Of a stretch of 64,000 nt of DNA, positions 1-7,745 are shown in pieces. Within the stretch, counting starts at the first letter, position 1. Each line of letters starts with the position of its first letter. This stretch comes from Marivirga sp963719535 (GTDB lineage: Bacteria; Bacteroidota; Bacteroidia; Cytophagales; Cyclobacteriaceae). A program made the translations under genes and the position numbers. Location: assembly GCA_963719535.1 (NCBI GenBank), contig CAVRCH010000003.1:62001-126000 (forward strand), in the 5' to 3' direction. Below the pieces are notes generated by a model that was given only the letters and a program-made list of their open reading frames with translations, searched no databases and was not told the origin of the DNA.

Positions 1-490
1 CTCCATTGGCACGACCTAAATAACAAGAATCGTGGAAAGTAATCTTCTTCCCCTTAAATTCGCCACCACCTTGTAAGGCGATTTTGCCATCGTTGATCAA
101 TTGCTGGAGAAAAGTGGAGTGATGAATCACTTCATAGTTGCCGCCTAATTCCGGGTACTCATTTTTCAAAGTATTAAAACAATGAGGACAAGCTGTTACA
201 ATTTTCTGTACCTCATATCCATTCAATACCTGAATATTGGACATAGCCTGCATCTGAAATAGAAACTCATTCCCTGCTCTTCTTGCCGGATCACCGGTAC
301 AGCTTTCTTCAGGCCCTAATACAGCAAAATTAATTCCTACCTTATTTAAAATTTTAGTAAATGCAATGGTTACTGCTTTGTACCTGTCGTCAAAAGAACC
401 GGCACAGCCCACCCAAAATAGTACCTCAGGAGATTCTCCTTTGCTACTCATTTCTTGCATTGTGGGTACTTTATATGTTATATCACTCAT
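1..490 (-). CDS. CCG-domain (Fe-S)-binding protein, HdrB-like, partial
   Basis: The gene runs off the left edge; 163 residues are visible from the ATG at 490. Cysteines at 29, 64, 101, 104 and 156 lie in the pattern of the CCG domain of heterodisulfide reductase subunit B and related proteins: GCAGSFDDR, EESCTGDPARR, TACPHCF and HDSCYLGR. Such proteins bind an unusual Fe-S centre and work in thiol or quinone electron transfer next to a ferredoxin-like subunit. The neighbour 34 bp upstream (525-1847) supplies that subunit, so the two form an operon read leftward. The physiological electron donor and acceptor cannot be told from the sequence. The C-terminal half lies outside the window. Confidence 0.85.
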   Translation of the reverse strand, partial: MSDITYKVPTMQEMSSKGESPEVLFWVGCAGSFDDRYKAVTIAFTKILNKVGINFAVLGPEESCTGDPARRAGNEFLFQMQAMSNIQVLNGYEVQKIVTACPHCFNTLKNEYPELGGNYEVIHHSTFLQQLINDGKIALQGGGEFKGKKITFHDSCYLGRANG

Positions 491-524
491 CTTTTCTGTA
501 TTTAAATGTTTCTAAACTTTAAGC

Positions 525-1847
525 TTATTTTTCTTCTGTTAATTTCTTCGACCAGTTAAACCTATCCGAAGGTGGGAATTTCCAAGGTGCCATACTGGTT
601 TCAATATTTTGGAACATGCTATTCCAGGATTGCGGAGAGCTTGATTCTTCCATAGATTTATACCTTCTCCCTTCTAAAATAATATCTAAAGGATTGATAT
701 TGATAGGGCACGCCTCCACGCAGGCATTGCAACTAGTACAAGCATTGATTTCTTCATCAGAAATATAATCTGCACTAAATAAAGGGCTACCTTCGTCTGC
801 TGTTTTTCCCGCTTTTAAATTTTCTCCAATTTCGGTAATTCTATCACGCGTATCCATCATTATTTTTCGTGGAGATAACTTTTTACCTGTAATATTAGCA
901 GGGCATTCAGCGGTACATCTTCCACACTCTGTGCAGGCATAAGCACCCATTAAGCTCACCCAGGTTAAATCATTTGCATCTTTAGCGCCTAATCTTGCTA
1001 CTTCAGCAGGTGGTTCGCCATTAGTGGCTCCTGTATCAATGCCTAACATAGATTTTACCTCTGTAGTCACATCATCCATATTTACCATTTTACCCTTTTC
1101 TTCCAACCTGGCATAGTAAGTATTAGGGAAAGCCATAAAAATATGAAGGTGTTTGGAATAAGTAACATACACTGCGAAGCCTAAAATACCAATAATGTGA
1201 AACCACCAGGCCACACGTTCGGTAATAATCAATGACTCTACGCTCATTCCATCGAAAATAGGGATAAGAAAACTACTGAAAAAGAAAGTTCCGGTTTCTA
1301 TATAGTGATCGTCTTTACCTTGTATTAACATATCGGTTGCATTCATTGTAAGAATAGCAAACATTAAAACTATCTCAATTACCAAAATTAAGTTGGCATC
1401 TAATTTAGGCCAGCCACTTAATGTTTTAAACCGCTTAATATTCATCACATTTCTTCTGATCAGGAAGGCTACGCAAGAAACCAGAACAGCCACTGCCAGA
1501 AATTCAAAAATATTAATCAAAACGGTATAGAAAGAACCTAAGGCAGGAGCAAATATTCGGTGTGTTCCTGCAACACCATCTATAATAAATTCCAGCACTT
1601 CCAAATTGATCACCAAAAATCCTACGTAAATTAATAAGTGCAGAAATGCAGGGATCAATTTCTTAAACATTTTCTTCTGACCGAAGGCAATTAAGAAGGT
1701 GTTTTTCCATCTTTCACCTTTTTGATCCGATCTATCGATGTCTTTTCCTAACTGAATATTATTTTTTATAAATTTTATTCTTTTAAAAAGGAAGTACCCT
1801 GCCACCGCAAGTGTCAGAAGGAAAGCGATTTGTGAAATATATTCCAT
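525..1847 (-). CDS. Membrane-bound 4Fe-4S oxidoreductase (HdrC/DsrM-like fusion)
   Basis: A 440-residue protein with about five to six membrane segments in residues 1-240 (resembling the nitrate reductase gamma or DsrM type of haem-b membrane domain), followed by a soluble ferredoxin domain. Two classical 4Fe-4S sites are visible: C305, C308, C311, C315 (ACTECGRCTAECP) and C370, C373, C376, C380 (ACTSCNACVEACP). Together with the CCG protein encoded downstream it would make a membrane-to-cytoplasm electron transfer complex resembling HdrDE or DsrMK. Such gene pairs are frequent in aerobic Bacteroidota where no methanogenic or sulfate pathway exists, so the substrate is unknown. The ATG at 1847 is the first codon of the frame and is preceded by AT-rich DNA. 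Confidence 0.85.
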   Translation of the reverse strand: MEYISQIAFLLTLAVAGYFLFKRIKFIKNNIQLGKDIDRSDQKGERWKNTFLIAFGQKKMFKKLIPAFLHLLIYVGFLVINLEVLEFIIDGVAGTHRIFAPALGSFYTVLINIFEFLAVAVLVSCVAFLIRRNVMNIKRFKTLSGWPKLDANLILVIEIVLMFAILTMNATDMLIQGKDDHYIETGTFFFSSFLIPIFDGMSVESLIITERVAWWFHIIGILGFAVYVTYSKHLHIFMAFPNTYYARLEEKGKMVNMDDVTTEVKSMLGIDTGATNGEPPAEVARLGAKDANDLTWVSLMGAYACTECGRCTAECPANITGKKLSPRKIMMDTRDRITEIGENLKAGKTADEGSPLFSADYISDEEINACTSCNACVEACPININPLDIILEGRRYKSMEESSSPQSWNSMFQNIETSMAPWKFPPSDRFNWSKKLTEEK

Positions 1848-1898
1848 AATTTAGTTTTAAGCTTCTAAAATTTTTCTGTAATTTATTTAATTTTTTTT

Positions 1899-1927
1899 TT
1901 GCAGGTTGAATAATTTATCTACTTTTG
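1899..1927 (+). promoter_or_regulatory. Bacteroidota-type promoter of tRNA-Phe
   Basis: TTG at 1899-1901, an 18-nt spacer, then TACTTTTG at 1920-1927 match the Bacteroidota -33/-7 consensus TTG ... TAnnTTTG. Transcription would start about 7 nt further on, only about 8 nt before the mature tRNA-Phe. Confidence 0.75.
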
Positions 1928-1941
1928 CACCACTCTATCAC

Positions 1942-2014
1942 GGTGCTGTAGCTCAGTTGGTAGAGCATCGGACTGAAAATCCGTGAGTCGGTGGTTCGAA
2001 TCCACTCAGCACCA
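1942..2014 (+). tRNA. tRNA-Phe(GAA)
   Basis: A 73-nt cloverleaf: acceptor GGTGCTG pairs with CAGCACC, D arm GCTCAGTTGGTAGAGC, anticodon GAA at 1975-1977 in the loop CTGAAAA, T loop TTCGAAT, discriminator A. The CCA end is not encoded. It has its own promoter and terminator, so it is a single-gene unit. Confidence 0.97.
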
Positions 2015-2016
2015 CA

Positions 2017-2046
2017 AGCCCCGTTTATTAAAGCGGGGCTTTTTTT
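2017..2046 (+). terminator. Rho-independent terminator of tRNA-Phe
   Basis: AGCCCCG (2017-2023) pairs with CGGGGCT (2034-2040) and is followed by a run of six T. It begins two bases after the discriminator base of the tRNA. Confidence 0.9.
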
Positions 2047-2333
2047 ATGTTCTGGCATTTGCTCTTGTGTGTATTTCATTAATTATTGATTTTTCAATTG
2101 TATAATTGCTAAAGACGATTAACAAATCTCTCTTGTATCCTTAAGTTACCAAATTTTGTTCAAATTTGTCTTTTTAAGTGTTTTTTGTTCGTTTTTGTTA
2201 ATCAAACATAAAAATAATCAATGAAGAGAAAATAGTATGCATACATACTATTTTTATTTTAATTTAAAATCAATACAGATAAGTGTATTAGTCCATATTG
2301 TTATTAATTTTACCTTTTTTAAAATAAACCAAA

Positions 2334-3761
2334 TTGATTACACCCGAAATATTTGATGAATATTTAGAAAAAATCTTTTACAGCTATACAGGGCAGGCTG
2401 CATGGGGTGTAGTTTTGGCACTTGTACTTTTCTATTTCTACAACCTATATAAAAAGAAGCACCTGAAACTTTGGGCACTCAGCTGGCTTGCTTTTTCTTT
2501 TTACCTGGTTTTGTCATTAGGAACTATATATTTTGCTGAGAGCAGTCCTAATTATAATGTTTGGCAAAGTTTATTTACTTTTTCTTTCATGATTGCCGGA
2601 ATCATTCATGTTTTTTGGCTTTTATATGGCACTTTCCATCTGATTGAGAAAAAATCTCTCACTGCAAAAAAAGAATATTTATTTTATGTTCTCATCATTT
2701 TTATAAGTCTTTTATCAGGCTTGTTGTTTTTAATAGACGGAGAGTCTGATGATTCTATTTACTCTATTGTAATTCCTTTTGCAGTTAAATCTTTAATTGT
2801 GGGACTGGCTTTTGTTTTTGCCGGAATAGCCATTATGCGGAATGGAAGTAGAAGCCGTAGGGCAGTGGGGAAAAAATTACTTTGGATTTCCTTTGTTTTA
2901 TATGGTTTCGAGAACCTGCATTATTTTATCTCCTGTTTAAGAATGTTGATGGATAGCAGCTATCTCATCAGAATAGATTATTCATTGGCGATTATTGATT
3001 TTCTTTTACTTTCCTTAATTGGTATTGGAATGGTGATTTGGTTACTGGAAGATGAGCGCACCACACTGGAGAAAACCAACCGGGAATTAGACAGCTTCCT
3101 ATATAGTACCTCTCACGATTTAAGAGCACCGGTAGCCTCTTTACTAGGTCTTATTAATATTGCAAAACATGATGTAAAAGAGGATGCTGGTGTGAAATAC
3201 ATTAAAATGATGGAGGAAAGAGTTATTAAACTTGATCATATTTTTAGTGATATTCTTAACTATTCCAGAAACATTAAAACTGAAATTAAGCCTAAAATTT
3301 TCAGATTGGGTGAAATGGTAGAAGATGTTATTTCAGATGTGAAGTTTAACCAGGGAGCTGATTCCATCAGACTTGATTACGAGGAGGAACCTGCTCATAT
3401 TTTGAGAACTGATTACTACCAACTAAAGGTAATTTTATCGAATTTAATATCTAATGCGGTGAAATATCATGATTCTAATAAGCCAGATCAGTTTATAGCC
3501 ATCCGTTTTGAAAAGATGGATAGGAATATTCAGATTTCCGTAAAAGATAATGGCTTGGGAATAGCCAAAGAAAGCCAACACAAGGTTTTTGATATGTTCT
3601 ATAGAGCTACCAGTGAAGCCGAAGGCTCCGGACTAGGTTTGTTTATTGTTAAACAAGCCTTGGATAAAATTAATGCAGATATTCTATTGAAGTCAGAATT
3701 GGGCAAAGGAAGCACTTTTAAAGTGATAATTATGGGGGCTGCTGTTAAGCTGAATGAATAG
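2334..3761 (+). CDS. Membrane sensor histidine kinase
   Basis: A 475-residue protein. Residues 20-240 hold about seven hydrophobic segments that form the sensor. The kinase core follows: H-box STSHDLRAPVASL with the phospho-acceptor H261, N-box NLISNAVKYHD, G1 box DNGLGI, F box VFDMFYRA and G2 GSGLGLF. It would autophosphorylate in response to a membrane or extracellular signal. No response regulator gene is adjacent, so it is an orphan here. The only reasonable start is TTG at 2334, because the next Met lies inside the membrane domain. The 287-bp AT-rich stretch before it holds no gene I can see. Confidence 0.88.
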   Translation: MITPEIFDEYLEKIFYSYTGQAAWGVVLALVLFYFYNLYKKKHLKLWALSWLAFSFYLVLSLGTIYFAESSPNYNVWQSLFTFSFMIAGIIHVFWLLYGTFHLIEKKSLTAKKEYLFYVLIIFISLLSGLLFLIDGESDDSIYSIVIPFAVKSLIVGLAFVFAGIAIMRNGSRSRRAVGKKLLWISFVLYGFENLHYFISCLRMLMDSSYLIRIDYSLAIIDFLLLSLIGIGMVIWLLEDERTTLEKTNRELDSFLYSTSHDLRAPVASLLGLINIAKHDVKEDAGVKYIKMMEERVIKLDHIFSDILNYSRNIKTEIKPKIFRLGEMVEDVISDVKFNQGADSIRLDYEEEPAHILRTDYYQLKVILSNLISNAVKYHDSNKPDQFIAIRFEKMDRNIQISVKDNGLGIAKESQHKVFDMFYRATSEAEGSGLGLFIVKQALDKINADILLKSELGKGSTFKVIIMGAAVKLNE

Positions 3762-3897
3762 TAATAGAGGGTAACCTTATTAAAATTTTTAATTACTTTC
3801 CGCTTAAATTTATTATTTGAATCTAATCATCCCACTATTAGAAGCTTAGTGTTAATTTGAAATTATACTTTTTTGTATTATATGAAAATCTAATATT

Positions 3898-4347
3898 TTG
3901 ACCAGAAATAAAATTATCCCATATAAGCCATACTTAAAAAAAATTGCTCGAGAATTGAGAAGTAATAGCACTTTGTCTGAAATATTGCTTTGGGAACAAA
4001 TAAAGGGTAGAAGATTGGGTTATCAGTTCCATAGACAAGTTCCTATGGATAAATATATTGTAGACTTTTATTGCCACGAAATAATGTTGGCAATTGAGAT
4101 AGATGGCTTTTCACATTACAATGAAGACGTATTAAGGATTGATCAAGAAAGACAAATAAAACTTGAAAAATTTGGGATAAAATTCTTGAGGTTTGATGAT
4201 TCTGATGTTAAAGATAGCATGGAAAATGTATTGCTGTCAATTGAATATTATATTAATCAGCTGGAACACCCCCCCAAGCCCCCCTCAAGGGGGGAGAACG
4301 CTATGATTAAGCTTTTTTTAATGATTAAATCACTGCAATTTGCTTAA
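3898..4347 (+). CDS. DUF559 / Vsr-like endonuclease-fold protein
   Basis: A 149-residue protein starting with TTG. The motif VDFYC (D56), IEIDG (E67, D69) and the following H73 correspond to the D...ExD core of the DUF559 family, related to very-short-patch-repair (Vsr) nucleases and the PD-(D/E)XK fold. The N-terminal part with SEILLWEQIK and GYQFHRQ is also typical. The last 27 residues (from about HPPKPPSRGE) are translated from a REP-like repeat, so the original C-terminus was probably near residue 122 and the frame simply runs on through the repeat. Family role unproven; a DNA-processing function linked to the repeats is a guess. Confidence 0.75.
   Translation: MTRNKIIPYKPYLKKIARELRSNSTLSEILLWEQIKGRRLGYQFHRQVPMDKYIVDFYCHEIMLAIEIDGFSHYNEDVLRIDQERQIKLEKFGIKFLRFDDSDVKDSMENVLLSIEYYINQLEHPPKPPSRGENAMIKLFLMIKSLQFA
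4263..4300 (+). repeat. REP-like repeat, copy A (inside the DUF559 3' end)
   Basis: A C-rich stretch followed by a perfect hairpin: CCCCCC (4279-4284), TCAA, GGGGGG (4289-4294). It is the inverted partner of the repeat at 4414-4446 and supplies the last codons of the DUF559 gene. Confidence 0.7.
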
Positions 4348-4413
4348 ATTTCCGTTTTTTAGGATGAGAATAATACATATAATTAGATGTTTTCTACTAA
4401 TTTAAATCGAAGA

Positions 4414-4446
4414 GCCTATCCCCTTGAGGGGATTATAGGGGTGTGA
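4414..4446 (-). repeat. REP-like repeat, copy B (inverted partner of copy A)
   Basis: The hairpin ATCCCC (4418-4423), TTGA, GGGGAT (4428-4433) is followed by ATAGGGGTGTG. On the minus strand it reads CACACCCC ... CCCCTCAAGGGG, the same order of parts as copy A. About 113 bp separate the two copies. Confidence 0.7.
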
Positions 4447-4540
4447 ATAAGGCATCTTAACAGGTCAGGTTAATGTAGATGATAAATGTGAAATATACTA
4501 AAAAATGGCCTTTTCGGTCTACAGTTAGGTAGTACTCATA

Positions 4541-5413
4541 TCACCTCAAATGCTTCAGGTTAATTACTTCTTTCTCTTTTAGTATTCTCCATTTACCTCT
4601 TGGCAAATCTTTTTTGGTTAAGCCGGCAAAAACTGTTCTGTCCAATTTTTCAATTTCATAGCCCAAATGCTCAAAAATTCTCCTGACCATTCTGTTTTTA
4701 CCTAACACAATTTCAATCCCAATCGTGGTTAAATCCGGGGTTAAAATGGCAATTTTTTCAACCTGAGCTAGCCCATCTTCTAATGGTAAGCCTGCTTCAA
4801 TAGCTTGAAAATCTTTTTCTTCTATAGGTTTATTAAGAACTATCTGGTAGATTTTTCGGAGTTTATGGCCCGGTTGGGTTAGTTTTTTAACTAAATCCCC
4901 ATCATTGGTGAAGAGTAATAGCCCTGTTGTGTTTTTATCTAATCTGCCTACAGGATAAATTCGTTCTTCACAGGCTTTCCCCACTAAATCCATTACTGTT
5001 TTACGCTCTTTCGGATCCTCACTGGTGGTAAGGAAGCCTTTGGGTTTATTTAACAGTACATAAACCAGTTTTTCGCGGGTAACGGGATTGCCTTCATAGT
5101 AAACAGTATCCTTAGGCATCACCTTATAACCCATTTCAGTAACAGTTTTCTTATTCACTTTTACCTTTCCGTCAGCTATTAGCTGGTCGGCCTCTCTTCG
5201 TGAGCATATGCCGGAGTTGGCTATATATTTATTGAGTCGGATGCCATCAGCAGGAACTTTTTCTTCAGCCCTGGCCTGATCTTCCAACACTTTTTTCTTC
5301 TTAATTTCTTTGTAAGAAGGCTCATCTTGCTCAGCATCTCTTTTGGATTGGTGCTTAGCTTCTTGCAGCCTTTTTTCAGTCGAATATTTCTTTTTGAAGG
5401 GTTTCTTAGCCAT
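4541..5413 (-). CDS. 23S/16S rRNA pseudouridine synthase, RluB/RsuA family
   Basis: A 290-residue enzyme isomerising a uridine of ribosomal RNA. After a Lys-rich tail (1-55) comes an S4 RNA-binding domain (about 58-100, LNKYIANSGICSRREAD), then the RsuA catalytic domain with GRLDKNTTGLLLFTNDG, where D159 is the expected catalytic Asp, and MVRRIFEHLGYEI near the end. A longer frame begins at 5452, but I chose the ATG at 5413: a TACCTTTG promoter element lies 9 bp before it (5429-5422), inside the longer frame, and MAKK followed by a basic tail suits the family. Which of RluB, RluE, RluF or RsuA it equals is not decidable here. Confidence 0.9.
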   Translation of the reverse strand: MAKKPFKKKYSTEKRLQEAKHQSKRDAEQDEPSYKEIKKKKVLEDQARAEEKVPADGIRLNKYIANSGICSRREADQLIADGKVKVNKKTVTEMGYKVMPKDTVYYEGNPVTREKLVYVLLNKPKGFLTTSEDPKERKTVMDLVGKACEERIYPVGRLDKNTTGLLLFTNDGDLVKKLTQPGHKLRKIYQIVLNKPIEEKDFQAIEAGLPLEDGLAQVEKIAILTPDLTTIGIEIVLGKNRMVRRIFEHLGYEIEKLDRTVFAGLTKKDLPRGKWRILKEKEVINLKHLR

Positions 5414-5421
5414 AATTAACA

Positions 5422-5429
5422 CAAAGGTA
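5422..5429 (-). promoter_or_regulatory. -7 promoter element of the pseudouridine synthase gene
   Basis: TACCTTTG on the minus strand fits TAnnTTTG. I see no clear TTG at -33. Its position means the mRNA starts nearly at the ATG at 5413, which argues against the upstream start. Confidence 0.5.
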
Positions 5430-5739
5430 GAATATTCATTGGCTTTCTGCATCCTTATGATGGAAATTCATAGGGGTATTTCATTTTGTTTAATTAAAAT
5501 CTAGTTAGTTTTCTCAGAAATCATTTTTATTTTAGATTTTGTCAGCATTTTTGATTCACACGCCTTGTTTGGTTCAAAAATGTTGCTAAAATCGAGATGT
5601 CATCTTGCTATTTATACTAAGGGCTACACCTTTGGCTACTAAGATTTCGCCCTCTTTGGGGCTTGTGACATCGTTTATGATCTTATTTTATAAAGCTTAA
5701 AATAATATTGCTGAATATCTGATAGACCCAGTTGAGCAT
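5430..5739. other. Non-coding gap
   Basis: About 310 bp without a convincing gene. It holds AT-rich DNA and, at 5640-5680, a G/C-rich patch (GCCCTCTTTGGGGC) that looks like a worn copy of an intergenic repeat. Confidence 0.4.
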
Positions 5740-5774
5740 AAAAAAAGGAAGGCGATTAATCTTCGCCTTCCTTT
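5740..5774 (-). terminator. Terminator of the dksA-like/scpB operon, built from the last scpB codons
   Basis: Arms AAAGGAAGGCGA (5744-5755) and TCGCCTTCCTTT (5763-5774) enclose a 7-nt loop that contains the scpB stop codon (5756-5758). On the minus strand the hairpin is followed by a T run. The 5' arm thus encodes the end of ScpB. Confidence 0.85.
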
Positions 5775-6319
5775 CCTATTTGATTTTCTTCCTGACTGAA
5801 ATCTTTGGGAGTGGGTAAATCTTTTAAATCATTGATACCAAAATACTCCATGAAATTCTGGCTGGTGCCGTATAAAATAGGCCTACCAATGGCATCCGCT
5901 TTCCCTTTAATTTCAACTAATTCCTTTTCCAATAATTTTTGAACAGTATAATCGCAATTCACTCCTCTAATTTGCTCCATTTCACCTTTAGTAATAGGTT
6001 GTTTGTAAGCAATAATTGAAAGTGTTTCCAGGGCGGAAGTGGAAAGTCTCTTTTTAGATTGCTGCTTTAGCATAATACCTATACTAGCCTGATAGGCTGG
6101 TTTAGTCATAAACTGAAAGCCGCCCCCTGCTTTTTCCACTCCAAAAGAATACTCATCTGATGCATATTTCTGCAAAATCTTTTCCAACGCCCCCTCTATA
6201 TCTTTTAAAGGAACTTCTGCCTCAAACATTTCGGAAAGACAACGTTGAATTTCCTGTGTTTTTAAAGGAGATGATGCGCAAAAAATTAAAGCTTCAATAT
6301 GATTCAGTAAGAAATCCAT
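5756..6319 (-). CDS. scpB: Segregation and condensation protein B
   Basis: A 187-residue protein with the tandem winged-helix layout of ScpB: helix-turn-helix 1 in residues 1-80 and the conserved second wing with SALETLSIIAYKQPITKGE, IRGVNCDYTVQKLLE and GRPILYGTS. ScpB binds ScpA and the SMC ATPase and helps organise and segregate the chromosome. Its ATG overlaps the stop of the dksA-like gene by one base (TAATG), so translation is probably coupled. No scpA or smc is nearby. The acidic tail EEENQIGKEGED-like end is partly dictated by the terminator. Confidence 0.9.
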   Translation of the reverse strand: MDFLLNHIEALIFCASSPLKTQEIQRCLSEMFEAEVPLKDIEGALEKILQKYASDEYSFGVEKAGGGFQFMTKPAYQASIGIMLKQQSKKRLSTSALETLSIIAYKQPITKGEMEQIRGVNCDYTVQKLLEKELVEIKGKADAIGRPILYGTSQNFMEYFGINDLKDLPTPKDFSQEENQIGKEGED

Positions 6320-6708
6320 TAACTATTATCTTGTGCTAATTTTGCTTCTATTGATTGCGTAGTATGTGGCACGGCTCTTAATCTTTCCTTAGGTATTAAT
6401 TTACCTGTTTCAGAACATACTCCATATGTGCCGTTTTTTATCCTAATTAGAGCGTTTTCCAGATTTTTGATAAATTTTTGTTGTCTGGCGGCCAGTTGAT
6501 TCATGTTTTCTTTCTCCATGGTATCAGCACCATCTTCCAATACTTTCACATTACCTACAGTACCATCTGTACCTGAATCTGCTGAACGAGTAATAGTAGC
6601 CCTAATATAATTAAGCTCTTGCTTGGCTTTATCTAATTTTTGAGTAATCAATTCTTGAAATTCAACTAATTCCTCAGCGCTATATCTTGTTTTTTCTTTA
6701 TCACTCAT
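6319..6708 (-). CDS. DksA/TraR-family protein without the zinc cysteines
   Basis: A 129-residue helical protein of the DksA/TraR family, which act in the secondary channel of RNA polymerase. The C-terminal signature YGVCSETGKLIPKERLRAVPHT is recognisable, but only one of the four zinc-binding cysteines of classical DksA remains, so the finger must fold without zinc. The coiled-coil tip DxxDxA cannot be placed with confidence (GADTMEKE and SADSGTDG are nearby). Bacteroidota commonly have such Cys-poor forms. It is the first gene of an operon with scpB. Whether it answers to ppGpp is unknown. Confidence 0.8.
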   Translation of the reverse strand: MSDKEKTRYSAEELVEFQELITQKLDKAKQELNYIRATITRSADSGTDGTVGNVKVLEDGADTMEKENMNQLAARQQKFIKNLENALIRIKNGTYGVCSETGKLIPKERLRAVPHTTQSIEAKLAQDNS

Positions 6709-6851
6709 GGCTTACATGTTTTTATTTGGCGCAAAAATAGAAGGTTTGTTGGTAAAGCAAAAATTATTATGGAAATAAAATCATGTATTAAAAAATAGCT
6801 AACCCTATATTATCAAGTGATAATTTGTGCAATATTAAAATTATCCAAATA

Positions 6852-7745
6852 TTATTTTTTAGGTCTGTTGGCAAAGGCCACTCCAATTATTATACAAGCT
6901 ATTCCAAAATAATGACCTAGATAAAGTTTTTCTCCATCTAATAAACCCCAAATTACGGCTACAATAGGAATTATATATGTAACAAAACTTGTAAAAACTG
7001 CAGAAGTCAATTGTACCAACCTATTAAATAAAATCAATGCAATTGCTGTACCTACCACGCCTAAAATACAGACATAAAATAATGCCATTCCGGCTCCGGG
7101 CTCGGTTTGTAATTTTACAACAAAATCACTTACACCAAATAAATACCATGCAGCGATGGGGCTGATCAAAAATAAAGAAATGCTAGTAATGAGTTTTGGT
7201 TTTAAGATGCTAAACTGAAACTTCACAATATTCAAGTTTAATCCATAGCAAAAAGTGGCCAGTATAACGAAAAATGCGTAAAAATTAAAGTTGCCTAAAT
7301 CACCTCCGGAGCCGGTTACTATTAATAAAATAGTGCCTGCAAAACCCAAGCTAATTCCAACGATGTCTCTCCTTTTTAATGCACCGTTAAAAAACATAAC
7401 CCCCACTAATAATGCAAAAATAGGGGTTAATGCATTTAATACTCCTGTAATTCCGCTTTCCAATTTAGTTTGAGCAAAAGCGAAAAGAAAGGCAGGAGCG
7501 AAGCTTCCTAACATTCCGGAAAAAAAGAGCCATTTCCATTGTCGCTTATTCAGGTTTTTTAACTTCGGTAGTGCCAAAGGTAACAAAACTACAGCGGCAG
7601 AAACTATTCTAATAGCACCTACTTCTCCTGCGGCATAAACCTCTAAACCTCTTTTAATTAAAATAAAGGAACTACCCCAAATTAAAGCCAGCGTACCCAG
7701 TAGTGTCCATACTACCCAGGGACTTACCACCGGTTTTTCGCTCAT
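6852..7745 (-). CDS. EamA-family drug/metabolite transporter
   Basis: A 297-residue inner-membrane protein with about ten transmembrane helices in two EamA repeats (roughly 15-145 and 155-292). Typical features are WGSSFILIKRGLE in helix 1 and LFNRLVQLTSAVFTSFVTYIIP in the second repeat. Members export or import amino acids, nucleotides or other small molecules; the substrate cannot be predicted. Its ATG overlaps the dusB stop by 4 bp (ATGA), so it is translated with dusB from one mRNA. Confidence 0.88.
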   Translation of the reverse strand: MSEKPVVSPWVVWTLLGTLALIWGSSFILIKRGLEVYAAGEVGAIRIVSAAVVLLPLALPKLKNLNKRQWKWLFFSGMLGSFAPAFLFAFAQTKLESGITGVLNALTPIFALLVGVMFFNGALKRRDIVGISLGFAGTILLIVTGSGGDLGNFNFYAFFVILATFCYGLNLNIVKFQFSILKPKLITSISLFLISPIAAWYLFGVSDFVVKLQTEPGAGMALFYVCILGVVGTAIALILFNRLVQLTSAVFTSFVTYIIPIVAVIWGLLDGEKLYLGHYFGIACIIIGVAFANRPKK

